The position numbers were made by a program, and so were the translations under genes. This document shows, in pieces, positions 42,657 through 51,660 of a DNA stretch of 64,000 nucleotides. The notes beneath the pieces are model-generated. The model was not told the origin of the DNA. It made no database searches and worked only from the letters and a program-made list of their open reading frames with translations. How positions within the stretch are numbered: position 1 is the stretch's first letter; every line of letters begins with the position of its first letter. The DNA lies in contig NZ_JAPPRR010000003.1 in assembly GCF_026719705.1 (NCBI RefSeq), forward strand, positions 62,001 through 126,000, in the 5' to 3' direction. This DNA comes from Pseudokordiimonas caeni (lineage in GTDB: Bacteria > Pseudomonadota > Alphaproteobacteria > Sphingomonadales > Kordiimonadaceae).

Positions 42657-44122
42657 CCTCCGGCGCCCAGCATCATCCGGCCAAAGAAGCGGACCATGTC
42701 GGGGATCGCCGAAACCGGCACACGCTCGTCTTCGGCGTGCAGCGTTCTGATCAGCGCCGGGGTCATCGGCACATAGTTGAAGCGGTATTGCGCATCGCTG
42801 ACGCCCGCATAATGGCGCACGTCGGTGGCCATCAGCACCAGCATGGTGGCAACCGGCGGCGGCGCATCGGGGGTCATGCCCTTGATCGTGTCGCTGATCA
42901 GCCGGTAAGCGTCGCTATCGGTGGGGCTGACGGGTGAGGCTGGCGTCATCACGCTGCTTGCAGGCTCCACGCTGATCATGTCGTCCGCGATCACCTCGCG
43001 CAGGGTGGCAAGGACGGCCTCGGGCGCGTCGCCGGGGAAAAGGCGCAGGTTGACGGTGGCCTCGGCCACGGTCGGGATCACGTTATCCTTGATGCCGGCC
43101 GAAAGGATCGTCGGCACCTTCGTTGTATGTAGGCTCGCCGCCATGTCGGGGGCTTCTTTCATCAGCGCCACAACAAGCGGTTCGGTCAGCCACAGGTTGG
43201 CAACCGCCAGCCGCTGCCCGAACGGCAACAGCGGCATCGCGGGCTCAAGCGTGGAGCGTAGGAAGCGCGCATCGTTCGGGAACTCGTAACCCTCCAGCCG
43301 CTGGATGGCCTTCGCAAGGCGGCTGATCGCCGTATCCTTGCCGGGGCGCGACGAATGCCCGCCCTGGCCGCGCGCTGTCAGTTTCACGCTCATATAGCCT
43401 TTTTCGGCAACGCCTATCAGCGCGACCGGTTCGCTGGTGCCGCCAAACAGGCCGTCGGTCGCAACAGCGCCGCCTTCATCGAGCACGAAGGCCGGCCGTA
43501 TGCCGGTTTCCTTCAGGTGTGCGGCAATGGCGACAGCGCCTGAGCCACCAACTTCCTCGTCATGGCCGAGGCCCAGAAGGATGGTGCGGGCGGGGGTGTA
43601 ACCACGGGCAAGGAGCGTCTCGGTGGCCTCCAGAAGCGTGATCAGCGGGCCTTTCATGTCAAGCGCGCCGCGACCCCAGATCATGCCATCCGCCACCGTG
43701 CCGGCGAAGGGCGGGTGGGTCCATTCACCGAGTGTGGCGGGGTCCACCGGCACCACGTCCATATGCGCGAGGAACATGGCGGGCTGCAGGCTTGTGTCCT
43801 TGCCCGGCCATTCGATGAGGAGGCTGTGGCCCGCGATGCGGGTGACCTTCAGCTGCGAGAAAACATTTGGGAAGGCCTCGCCAAGCCAGGCGTGGAAGGC
43901 ATCGAAGGCTTCGGTGTCATAAGGGGCACCGGGCGCGCGCGAGATGGTCTCGAAAGTCAGCGCCTTGGCGAGCTTGGCGACGGCTTCTTCTTCGTTCACC
44001 GCGAAGGCTTCGGGGGCAGCGACAGGTGCGGGCATGCCCGGCGCCATCAGTGTGCGGCCAACCATGACGGCGGCCAGAACCGCGAGAAGCGCCACAACAG
44101 ACAGAATCAGCCGACGTACCAT
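42653..44122 (-). CDS. Membrane-anchored M20 family zinc peptidase (PM20D1-like)
   Basis: A 489-residue protein with an N-terminal membrane anchor (LILSVVALLAVLAAVMVG), so it faces the periplasm. The zinc ligands are visible in FLAHMDVVPVD, GRGALDMKGP, the catalytic Glu-Glu in LGHDEEVGGSG, and a late His in LMATDVRHYAG. The long form of about 490 residues resembles the PM20D1/carboxypeptidase S group, which cuts dipeptides or N-acyl amino acids. The ATG at 44122 follows GGAGGATACGGGA. It is convergent with the symporter, with overlapping stop codons, and divergent from glutathione reductase. Confidence 0.85.
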   Translation of the reverse strand: MVRRLILSVVALLAVLAAVMVGRTLMAPGMPAPVAAPEAFAVNEEEAVAKLAKALTFETISRAPGAPYDTEAFDAFHAWLGEAFPNVFSQLKVTRIAGHSLLIEWPGKDTSLQPAMFLAHMDVVPVDPATLGEWTHPPFAGTVADGMIWGRGALDMKGPLITLLEATETLLARGYTPARTILLGLGHDEEVGGSGAVAIAAHLKETGIRPAFVLDEGGAVATDGLFGGTSEPVALIGVAEKGYMSVKLTARGQGGHSSRPGKDTAISRLAKAIQRLEGYEFPNDARFLRSTLEPAMPLLPFGQRLAVANLWLTEPLVVALMKEAPDMAASLHTTKVPTILSAGIKDNVIPTVAEATVNLRLFPGDAPEAVLATLREVIADDMISVEPASSVMTPASPVSPTDSDAYRLISDTIKGMTPDAPPPVATMLVLMATDVRHYAGVSDAQYRFNYVPMTPALIRTLHAEDERVPVSAIPDMVRFFGRMMLGAGG

Positions 44123-44315
44123 TCCCGTATCCTCCAAATTCCTGAACTGGCGTCACATTAGGAACAGTTAGCCATGCTAACAAGACGCAAATGCCGCAGC
44201 AGCCATAACGGATGGGGCATATCAGGGAGCCTCGCCCGTTCGTGAACGCCCGTGCGTTTGCAAATGGGGTGCGCTGCCGTATAGGCTGAAGCCGGATTTG
44301 AGAAGGATATGAGAC

Positions 44316-45674
44316 ATGGCCGACAGTTTTGATTATGACCTTTTCGTCATCGGTGCAGGCTCGGGCGGCGTGCGGGCCGCGCGGATCGCTTCGGGCTTTG
44401 GTGCACGCGTGGCGGTGGCCGAGGAATATCGCGTTGGCGGTACCTGCGTGATCCGCGGCTGTGTGCCGAAGAAGCTGATGGTCTATGCCTCGCACTTCGC
44501 CGAGGAGTTCGAAATGGCAAGGGGCTTTGGCTGGAAGGTCGGCGAGGCCCACTTCGACTGGAAAGCCTTTATCACCGCCAAGGATGCCGAGATCGACCGG
44601 CTGAACGGCCTTTATATCCAGACGCTGAAGAATGCGGGTGTCGAGATCATGATGGGCCGCGCCGTCATCACCGGTCCGCATGAAGTGACGCTGGGCGACA
44701 AGCTGGTCACCGCCAAAACCATCCTCATCGCCACCGGCGGCACACCGACCGTGCCGGATATCCCGGGGGCCGAGCATGCCATCACCTCGAACGAGGCATT
44801 CCATCTGCCGGACCTGCCGGACCATGTCGTGGTCGTGGGCGGGGGCTATATCGCGGTCGAGTTCGCGGGCATCTTCAACGGCATGGGCGCGAAGGTCACC
44901 CAGCTTTACCGGGGCGAACAGATCCTGCGCGGTTTCGATGATGACCTGCGCAGCCGGCTGGCGACCGAGATGCAAGCCAAGGGGATCGACCTGCGGTGCG
45001 GGGTCAATGTTACCGAAATCGAAAAGACCGCGTCGGGTGTGCACCTGAAGCTCACCGATGGTTCAACGCTTGACGCGGGTGCGGTGATGTTTGCCACCGG
45101 CCGCAATCCGCATACGCAAAATCTGGGCCTGCGCCGGGCCGGTGTCGCGCTTGATGATGCGGGCGGGGTGATTGTCGACAAATATGGCCGCACCACCAAC
45201 CCGGCGATCTATGCGGTGGGCGACGTGACAAACCGGGTGGCGCTGACCCCTGTCGCCATCAAGGAAGGCCACGCCTTCGCGCTGACCCTTTATGGCAACA
45301 CGCCGACATCGCCCGAGCATGACGCGATCCCGACCGCCGTTTTCTCGCAGCCGCCCATCGGCACGGTCGGCCTGTCGGAAGGAGATGCCGTTGCAATGGG
45401 CCATGAGGTGACGGTCTATGTGTCCGACTTCCGGCCGATGAAACAGACGCTCGCCGGCGGCGTTGAGCGCGCTTTCATGAAGCTCGTTGTCGACCGGAAA
45501 ACCGACAAGGTGCTTGGTGCTCACATGATCGGCGCGGATGCAGCAGAAATCATTCAGGGGGTGGGGATTGCGGTGAAGGCCGGTCTCACCAAGGCCGATT
45601 TCGACCGCACCGTGGCGGTGCATCCGTCGGCGGCCGAAGAATTTGTACTGATGCGCACGCCGCGCAGCAATTAG
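44316..45674 (+). CDS. gor: Glutathione-disulfide reductase
   Basis: A 452-residue cytoplasmic flavoprotein that reduces glutathione disulphide with NADPH. YDLFVIGAGSGGVRAARIA binds FAD, GGTCVIRGCVPKKLMVYAS holds the redox-active Cys pair, VVVGGGYIAVEFAGIFNGMG binds NADPH, AVGDVTNRVALTPVAI follows, and the C-terminal HPSAAEEFVLMR contains the His-Glu pair. This matches the plant/alphaproteobacterial Gor type. A weak ribosome site (GAAGGATAT) precedes the ATG. It appears to be a single-gene unit; a GCCGCA/TGCGGC hairpin follows the stop. Confidence 0.92.
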   Translation: MADSFDYDLFVIGAGSGGVRAARIASGFGARVAVAEEYRVGGTCVIRGCVPKKLMVYASHFAEEFEMARGFGWKVGEAHFDWKAFITAKDAEIDRLNGLYIQTLKNAGVEIMMGRAVITGPHEVTLGDKLVTAKTILIATGGTPTVPDIPGAEHAITSNEAFHLPDLPDHVVVVGGGYIAVEFAGIFNGMGAKVTQLYRGEQILRGFDDDLRSRLATEMQAKGIDLRCGVNVTEIEKTASGVHLKLTDGSTLDAGAVMFATGRNPHTQNLGLRRAGVALDDAGGVIVDKYGRTTNPAIYAVGDVTNRVALTPVAIKEGHAFALTLYGNTPTSPEHDAIPTAVFSQPPIGTVGLSEGDAVAMGHEVTVYVSDFRPMKQTLAGGVERAFMKLVVDRKTDKVLGAHMIGADAAEIIQGVGIAVKAGLTKADFDRTVAVHPSAAEEFVLMRTPRSN

Positions 45675-45840
45675 GCATCAGGCCGCAGCATGGGGGGTGC
45701 GGCAATATCGCCCGCGACAAGCGCATATGGCGAGTGTTATTAGTTTTTCTCCGTCGCCTTTCAACGATATTCAAGGTACGACGGAAGGGAGGGGCCCGGC
45801 TTTAGTATTTGTGCCGTAGTAAAAAACAAGGACGATCCAT

Positions 45841-47688
45841 ATGAGTGCAGAGATCCAGCATCTAGAATCCGCCGTGGTTCGCTTCGCAGGTGATAGTGGT
45901 GACGGCATGCAGTTGACGGGCGGCCGTTTCACCGCCACGACTGCCCTCTCGGGGAACGACCTTGCGACCTTCCCCGATTTCCCCGCCGAGATCAGGGCGC
46001 CCGTCGGCACCACCTTCGGCGTGTCTGCCTTCCAGATCAATTTCGGCGCCAAGGCGATTATGACGGTGGGCGACCGCCCCGATGTGCTGGTGGCCATGAA
46101 CCCGGCAGCCCTGAAGACCAATCTTGGCGATTTGCGCTCGGGCGGTGTGCTGGTGGTGGATACCGGCACCTTCAACCCGCGCAACCTGCAGAAGGCGGGC
46201 TATGATGCCGACCCGATCGAGGCTGGCACCCTGAAGGATTACCAGCTGATCGAGATCGATATCTCGAAGCTCACGCTCGAAGCCGTGAAGGATTTCGGCC
46301 TTGGCAACAAGGAGGCCCTGCGCTGCAAGAATATGTGGACGCTCGGCCTGATGCTCTGGATGTTCAGCCGCAAACGCGAGCCGGTGACAAACTGGCTGCA
46401 GAAGAAATTTTCGAAGGCGCCGACGCTCGCTGACGCCAATATCGCCGCGCTCAACGCCGGCCACGCTTTTGGAGAAACGGCCGAGCTTTCGGCCACCCTG
46501 AAGCGCTATCAGATCGACGCGGTGAAATCCGAACCCGGCCTTTACCGCACCGTCACAGGCAGTCAGGCGATTTCGTGGGGCATCGTGGCCGGGGCGGAAC
46601 TTGCCGGGCTTAATGTCATGTTCGGCTCCTATCCCATCACCCCGGCATCGCCCGTGCTGCACACACTTTCCGGCATGAAGGAACTGGGCGTCGTCACCTT
46701 CCAGGCGGAGGATGAGATTGCGGCAGTTTGCGCCGCGCTCGGGGCCTCCTATGGCGGGGCGCTTGGTGTCACATCCTCGTCCGGGCCCGGTATCGCGCTC
46801 AAGGGCGAAGCCATCGGGCTTGCCATCTCGACCGAACTGCCGCTCGTCATCATCAACAGCCAGCGCGGCGGCCCCTCGACCGGGCTGCCGACCAAAACCG
46901 AACAGTCGGACCTCTATCAGGCCATTTATGGCCGCAACGGCGATGCGCCCCTGCCGGTCGTTGCCACCTCGTCCCCCGGTGACTGTTTCGATGCCGCCAT
47001 CGAGGCCTGCCGGCTGGCCGTGAAATACATGACCCCCGTGATGCTGCTCACCGACGGCTTCATCGCGAACGCTGCCGAGCCGTGGAAGATCCCCGATCTT
47101 TCCACTTACGCACCCTTCAAGGTGCAGTTCGTGACCGAGCCGGGCGAGGCGGGCTTCAACCCTTTCAAACGGGACGAGAAGACGCTGGCCCGCAACTGGG
47201 CGATCCCCGGCACACCGGGCTGCGAACACCGGATCGGCGGTATCGAGAAAAGCTTCGCGACGGGGCACATCTCCTACGACCCCGCCAACCATCAGAAGAT
47301 GACCGATACCCGCGCCAACAAGATTGCCGGTATCGCGAACGATATCCCGGCGCAAACAATCGATCAGGGCGAGGCGACGGGCGACCTGCTGGTCGTCGGC
47401 TGGGGTTCCACCTACGGCCCGATTTCGGAAGCCGTGCGGTGCGCGCTCGCCGAAGGGCTGAAGGTATCCCACGCCCATATCCGCTATCTCAATCCCTTCC
47501 CGGCGAACCTCGGGGACCTGATGAAGGGCTTCAAACAGATCATGGTGCCGGAAATGAACCATGGCCAGTTGAAGACGGTGCTGCGCGACACCTATCTTGT
47601 CGACGCCAAGCCCTTCACAAAAGTATCCGGCCAGCCGTTCAAGATTGTCGAAATCCTGGATGGCATTCGCGCCATGCTCGGCGCATAA
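45841..47688 (+). CDS. korA: 2-oxoglutarate:ferredoxin oxidoreductase, alpha subunit (gamma-alpha fusion)
   Basis: A 615-residue subunit of a 2-oxoacid:acceptor oxidoreductase. Residues about 1-190 are the gamma-type domain (VVRFAGDSGDGMQLTGGRF), and the rest is the alpha domain (GSYPITPASPVLHTLSGMK, SSSGPGIALKGEAIGLAIS, NSQRGGPSTGLPTKTEQSDL). With the beta subunit 16 bases downstream it would convert 2-oxoglutarate and CoA to succinyl-CoA, CO2 and reduced ferredoxin. The fused two-subunit form is the oxygen-tolerant type found in several aerobes. AAGGACG precedes the ATG. Pyruvate is a less likely substrate. No ferredoxin gene is nearby. Confidence 0.9.
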   Translation: MSAEIQHLESAVVRFAGDSGDGMQLTGGRFTATTALSGNDLATFPDFPAEIRAPVGTTFGVSAFQINFGAKAIMTVGDRPDVLVAMNPAALKTNLGDLRSGGVLVVDTGTFNPRNLQKAGYDADPIEAGTLKDYQLIEIDISKLTLEAVKDFGLGNKEALRCKNMWTLGLMLWMFSRKREPVTNWLQKKFSKAPTLADANIAALNAGHAFGETAELSATLKRYQIDAVKSEPGLYRTVTGSQAISWGIVAGAELAGLNVMFGSYPITPASPVLHTLSGMKELGVVTFQAEDEIAAVCAALGASYGGALGVTSSSGPGIALKGEAIGLAISTELPLVIINSQRGGPSTGLPTKTEQSDLYQAIYGRNGDAPLPVVATSSPGDCFDAAIEACRLAVKYMTPVMLLTDGFIANAAEPWKIPDLSTYAPFKVQFVTEPGEAGFNPFKRDEKTLARNWAIPGTPGCEHRIGGIEKSFATGHISYDPANHQKMTDTRANKIAGIANDIPAQTIDQGEATGDLLVVGWGSTYGPISEAVRCALAEGLKVSHAHIRYLNPFPANLGDLMKGFKQIMVPEMNHGQLKTVLRDTYLVDAKPFTKVSGQPFKIVEILDGIRAMLGA

Positions 47689-47704
47689 TCGAGGGAGCGA
47701 AGCC

Positions 47705-48733
47705 ATGAACGACATGAGCGCCGCCAAGATGAATGAACCGCTGAAGCCCGCCGATTTTGCGACCGATCAGGAAGTGCGCTGGTGCCCCGGCTGCGGGGAC
47801 TATGCGATCCTGAAATGCATGCAGCGCACCCTGCCGGACCTCGGCGTGACGCGCGAAAACACCGTGTTTGTCTCAGGGATCGGCTGCTCCAGCCGCTTCC
47901 CCTATTATATGAATACCTACGGCTTCCACACGATCCACGGCCGCGCGCCGGCGATTGCGACGGGGCTGAAGCTCGCCAACAACGATCTGGATGTCTGGGT
48001 CGTCACGGGGGACGGCGACGGGCTTTCGATCGGCGGCAACCATCTGATGCATGCGCTGCGCCGTAACGTGGACCTCAAGATCCTGCTCTTCAACAACAAG
48101 ATTTACGGCCTCACCAAGGGGCAATATAGCCCGACATCGGACGTCGGCACCCGCTCGCCCTCCACCCCCGATGGCTCGCTTGACCCTTCGCTTGATCCGA
48201 TTAGTTTCGCGCTCGGTGCCAACGCGCCCTTCGTGGCCCGCACGGTGGATACGGCACAGAAGCATATGCCCATCGTCTTCACCCGCGCCCATCAGTTCAA
48301 GGGCACGGCGTTCGTGGAAATCCTGCAGAATTGCATTGTCTATAACGATGATGTCTGGGCGAAGGTGACCGACAAGGCCTCGGCCCCCGATCACCAGCTG
48401 CATCTGGAGCATGGCAAGCCGATGCTGTTCGGCAAGGACAATGAGAAGGGCATTCGCTTCAACCCCGCGACCTTCAGCCTTGAGGTTGTCACGCTCGGCA
48501 ACGGCGTCGACCTTGAGCATATCCAGGTGCATGACGAAACCAGCCTGCCGCTCGCCCAGATGGTCGCCCGCCTCGGCCACAAGGAAGGCGAGCCGGTCGC
48601 CATGGGGGTGATCTACGCCGCGCCACGCGGTGAGACCTACACCGAAGCCGTCCTCGGTCGCGTCGCCAGCGCCAAGGGCCGCCGCAGCCTGCAGGACATC
48701 ATGAAGGCCGGCGAGACCTGGGTGGTGGAGTAA
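47705..48733 (+). CDS. korB: 2-oxoglutarate:ferredoxin oxidoreductase, beta subunit
   Basis: A 342-residue subunit binding thiamine diphosphate and a [4Fe-4S] cluster. WCPGCGDYAILKCMQR contains the first cluster cysteines, SGIGCSSRFPYYMNTYGFH follows, and VVTGDGDGLSIGGNHLMHAL with FNNKIYGLTKGQYSPTS make the thiamine-Mg site. The ATG at 47705 was chosen because it lies after the korA stop and gives the family start; the open frame reaches 47597 inside korA. It partners KorA as a soluble cytoplasmic complex. The intergenic repeat follows after 14 bases. Confidence 0.92.
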   Translation: MNDMSAAKMNEPLKPADFATDQEVRWCPGCGDYAILKCMQRTLPDLGVTRENTVFVSGIGCSSRFPYYMNTYGFHTIHGRAPAIATGLKLANNDLDVWVVTGDGDGLSIGGNHLMHALRRNVDLKILLFNNKIYGLTKGQYSPTSDVGTRSPSTPDGSLDPSLDPISFALGANAPFVARTVDTAQKHMPIVFTRAHQFKGTAFVEILQNCIVYNDDVWAKVTDKASAPDHQLHLEHGKPMLFGKDNEKGIRFNPATFSLEVVTLGNGVDLEHIQVHDETSLPLAQMVARLGHKEGEPVAMGVIYAAPRGETYTEAVLGRVASAKGRRSLQDIMKAGETWVVE

Positions 48734-48747
48734 GCTGGCCACCCCTT

Positions 48748-48823
48748 CCGTCATGCCGGGCTTGACCCGGCATCCAGTCGTACAGGTGGCCGACATGGAC
48801 CCCGGATCAGGTTCGGGGTGACG
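48748..48823. repeat. Intergenic palindromic repeat, copy 2
   Basis: A 76-base near copy of the element at 31353: CCGTCATGCCGGGCTTGACC opens it, and CCCCGGATCAGGTTCGGGG with TGACG closes it. It lies between korB and the cobalamin riboswitch and may end the korAB message. The middle 20 bases differ between the copies; the stems are conserved. Confidence 0.8.
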
Positions 48824-48865
48824 AAATGGCATATTGCCCCCGCCCATATTCCCCCCTATACCAAT

Positions 48866-49029
48866 GCGTGACGGTGCCCCTCGGGAGAGGGGATAAAAGG
48901 AAACGGGGTGGAAATCCCCGACTGTACCCGCAACTGTAAGCGGCGAGCGATGGTCCGAAATGCCACTGGTGCAAACCGGGAAGGCGGACCGAAGCCGAGA
49001 CCCGCATAGTCAGGAAGCCTGCCGTCACG
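48866..49029 (+). ncRNA. Cobalamin (adenosylcobalamin-type) riboswitch
   Basis: A classic cobalamin aptamer in the leader of btuB. The closing stem is CGTGACGG (48867-48874) with CCGTCACG (49022-49029). Inside stand CCCGCAACTGTAAGCGG, GCCACTGG, GGGAAGGCGG and the B12 box AGTCAGGAAGCCTGCC. It should shut off the btuB operon when cobalamin is plentiful. The expression platform probably lies at 49030-49208, where CCGGCCG-TTT-CGGCCGG (49174-49190) forms a hairpin next to the ribosome site; no T run is seen, so control of translation is more likely than termination. Confidence 0.95.
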
Positions 49030-49208
49030 TCGTCGATCCCGGGACCGGGTCAGTCCAAGGGAGCGGGTATCCGTACCGGCGACACGTATGTGTTGCCGTG
49101 TGCGTCGGGCCCGCCGAGACGACCTTTGCTTCGTCATCAGCGCCAGTCCTTTCCGCCACGGCTTTGGGTCCATCCGGCCGTTTCGGCCGGGAACAAGGCT
49201 ATTTGACG

Positions 49209-51113
49209 ATGACGAAACTGACTTTTTTTCTGCTTCTCTCCACCCTTCTCACCCCCGCCGCCATCGCGGCCGGCGAGGTGGAAACCATCGAAGTGACCGC
49301 CGTCCGCGCGGGTGATCTCTCCCGCGCCGGTGTCAGCCTCAGCGTGATCGATGGCACCGCGCTTGAAAACCGGCAGGTTTACCGCCTTGCCGATGTGCTG
49401 GCCGAAGTGCCGGGCATGGCCGCCGCCACCGCCGGCTCGGTCGGCGGGCAGACGCAGCTTCGCCTGCGCGGTGCCGAAGCCAACCAGGTGCTGGTGCTGG
49501 TGGACGGCGTGGAACTGAACGACCCCGCCGCTGGCGATGAAGTCCAGTTCGAACACCTGACGGGCCTTGACATTGAACGGATCGAAGTGGCGCGTGCGCC
49601 CCTTTCTGCCGTCTGGGGTTCCGATGCCGTAGCCGGGGTGATCAACATCATCACCAAACGTGCCGAGGAGGGCGTGCAGGGCCATGTGGGCGGCGAATAT
49701 GGCGCGTTCGACACCAAACGCCTGTACGGCGCCGTGGGCGCCGGCAGCGAAACCTTCACGAGCCGACTTGCTGTCGGTTACGGCAAATCGGACGGCACCA
49801 ATGTTTCCCGCACGGGAGACGAGGATGACGGCTATGAGAACCTCACCGTTTCGGGCGCCATCGGCGTGACCCCGAGCGAGGATTTCCGGCTGGACCTGAC
49901 GCTGCGCCACACAGACGCTGAAAGCGAGTTCGACGGTACCGATTTCGCGACCGGCTTGCCGGCGGACAGCGACAACCGCACGGAAAACCACTCGACCACC
50001 CTGGGTGCCGCCGCACGCATCAGCCTGCTGGATGGCCGCTGGCAGCAGGGCCTGCGGGTCACCTTCCTTGATACATCGATCGACAATTATGTGGGTGAAG
50101 CAGCGGACGGCGCCACGAGCGCCCAGCGCCTTGGCCTTTACGCCGATGCAGCCTTCACGCTCAGCGAAGGCCATACGCTGACGTTTGCCGTTGATCATGA
50201 AAACACCGATTTCACGCAGGAAGGCATCGCCCAGCCGTGGGGTGATCCGAACCAGAAACGCTCGATGGATGTGACGGGCTTTGTGGCCGCCTATCAGGGT
50301 GATGTTCTGGAGGGTCTTACGCTCAATGCCAGCGTCCGCCACGATGACAACAGCGACTTCAGGAATTTCACCAGCTGGCGCTTTGCCCTGTCGCAGGACC
50401 TGATGGACGGTCGCGGCAAGGTCTATGCGAGTGCGGCCCGCGCCCAGAAGGCCCCGACCTTTGTGGAACGCTTCGGTTTCTATTCCGACCAGTTTGTCGG
50501 CAACCCGGACCTGACGCCCGAACGCAGTGTTTCGGTCGAGGTTGGCGGTTCGTTCGATTTGGTGCCCGAGAAGCTGACGCTCGGTGCCGCCGTCTATCGC
50601 ACCCGCCTGAAGGACGAGATCAACGGTTTCGTGTTCGATCCTGCAAGCGGGCTTTATACCGCTGGCAATGTGGACGGCAAATCGAAACGGGACGGCTTTG
50701 AACTGACCGCCGACGCCCGCCCGGTGGATGGCTTCAGCCTTTCGGCGAGCTATGCCTTCGTGAATGCGAAGGAGCCCGATGGTGCGGGTGGCTACCAGCG
50801 TGAACTGCGGCGCCCGAAGCATAGCGGCAGCATCGTCGCCACATGGGAAGCAACAAGTGCGCTAACCCTGACGGCGAGTGCCGCCTACACCGGTGAAGCG
50901 CTTGATACCTTCTTCCCGCCGTGGCCGCTCGCCTCTGAAACATTGACGCTGAAATCCTATGTGCTCGCCCGTGTGACGGGCGCGTACCGCATCAACGATC
51001 ATGTCAGCGTCACGGCGCGGGTCGAGAATGTCTTCGACGAGAAGTACGAGAATATCGTCGGCTTCGCGACACCGGGGGCAGCGGCTTACGCCGGCCTCCG
51101 CATCGCCCTTTAA
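49209..51113 (+). CDS. btuB: TonB-dependent vitamin B12 receptor
   Basis: A 634-residue outer-membrane receptor that would import cobalamin. The signal peptide is TFFLLLSTLLTPAAIAAGE; the TonB box is EVETIEVTAVRA; the plug holds LADVLAEVPGMAAATAGS, QTQLRLRGAEANQVLVLVDG and VAGVINIITKR. The barrel ends with GAAAYAGLRIAL. The preceding cobalamin riboswitch strongly supports the assignment. The ATG at 49209 was chosen because it begins the signal peptide; an upstream in-frame ATG at 48960 lies inside the riboswitch. Two direct copies of CGCCCTTTAAG surround the stop codon. The next two genes appear to be in the same unit. Confidence 0.92.
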   Translation: MTKLTFFLLLSTLLTPAAIAAGEVETIEVTAVRAGDLSRAGVSLSVIDGTALENRQVYRLADVLAEVPGMAAATAGSVGGQTQLRLRGAEANQVLVLVDGVELNDPAAGDEVQFEHLTGLDIERIEVARAPLSAVWGSDAVAGVINIITKRAEEGVQGHVGGEYGAFDTKRLYGAVGAGSETFTSRLAVGYGKSDGTNVSRTGDEDDGYENLTVSGAIGVTPSEDFRLDLTLRHTDAESEFDGTDFATGLPADSDNRTENHSTTLGAAARISLLDGRWQQGLRVTFLDTSIDNYVGEAADGATSAQRLGLYADAAFTLSEGHTLTFAVDHENTDFTQEGIAQPWGDPNQKRSMDVTGFVAAYQGDVLEGLTLNASVRHDDNSDFRNFTSWRFALSQDLMDGRGKVYASAARAQKAPTFVERFGFYSDQFVGNPDLTPERSVSVEVGGSFDLVPEKLTLGAAVYRTRLKDEINGFVFDPASGLYTAGNVDGKSKRDGFELTADARPVDGFSLSASYAFVNAKEPDGAGGYQRELRRPKHSGSIVATWEATSALTLTASAAYTGEALDTFFPPWPLASETLTLKSYVLARVTGAYRINDHVSVTARVENVFDEKYENIVGFATPGAAAYAGLRIAL

Positions 51114-51140
51114 GCGCCCTTTAAGAGACGGAGAAGCGCG

Positions 51141-51647
51141 ATGACCCGGTTCCTGATCCTGTTTGCGGTGGTGGCGCGGCTGTTGCCGCACCCGATGAAC
51201 TTCACGCCCATCGGTGCCTTCGGGCTTTTTGCCGGGGCACGGATGCCCCTCCTGCAGGCGCTGGCGCTGCCGGTCATCGCGCTTCTTGTCGGCAATATCA
51301 TCACGGGCTTCTATGACGCCCGTGTGCTGATTGCCGTTTACATCGGCTTTCTGGCCGGACCCCTGATCGGGCGGGCGATGCTGCGCGCCCGGCGGGGTGT
51401 CGTGCCGGTGGCATCTGCCGTACTCGTCAATGCCATCGCCTTTTATCTTATCTCCAACATCGGCAACTGGATCGCCTTCTATCCGCCGACCTTCGCGGAC
51501 CTGATGGCCTGCTATGTGGCCGGCTTGCCGATGCTCATGGCCTCGATTGCCGGCGATGCCGTCTATGCGACCCTGCTGTTCGGTGGGGAGGCCGCGATCG
51601 CCCACATGCGGGAAGCCCGACGGAATGAAGGCGGCCACGCGGCCTGA
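51141..51647 (+). CDS. DUF6580-like membrane protein, candidate inner-membrane cobalamin transporter
   Basis: A 168-residue protein with five or six hydrophobic segments covering most of its length. The opening (RLLPHPMNFTPIGAFGLFAG) is typical of the family I know as DUF6580 (putative transport protein), which recalls the substrate-binding subunits of ECF vitamin transporters in size and topology. It sits between btuB and a BtuF-like gene, under a cobalamin riboswitch, and no btuC or btuD is present in the window. I infer that it moves cobalamin or a precursor across the inner membrane. One Cys (LMACYVAGLP) is inside a hydrophobic region; solitary BtuM transporters use a Cys to bind cobalt. 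GGAGAAG precedes the ATG. Confidence 0.65.
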   Translation: MTRFLILFAVVARLLPHPMNFTPIGAFGLFAGARMPLLQALALPVIALLVGNIITGFYDARVLIAVYIGFLAGPLIGRAMLRARRGVVPVASAVLVNAIAFYLISNIGNWIAFYPPTFADLMACYVAGLPMLMASIAGDAVYATLLFGGEAAIAHMREARRNEGGHAA

Positions 51648-51660
51648 GGAAGCGGAGCCC

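Noticed and set aside
44123-44315. A tRNA or small RNA gene between the peptidase and gor genes
   Set aside because: I could not fold a cloverleaf or find a terminator; it is most simply a divergent promoter region.
45862-47727. A 621-codon minus-strand frame opposite korA
   Set aside because: korA is unmistakable by motifs, and the opposing frame has no recognisable domain; long mirror frames are common at this base composition.
48960-49208. Upstream start for btuB
   Set aside because: The in-frame ATG at 48960 is inside the cobalamin riboswitch; the signal peptide begins at 49209.
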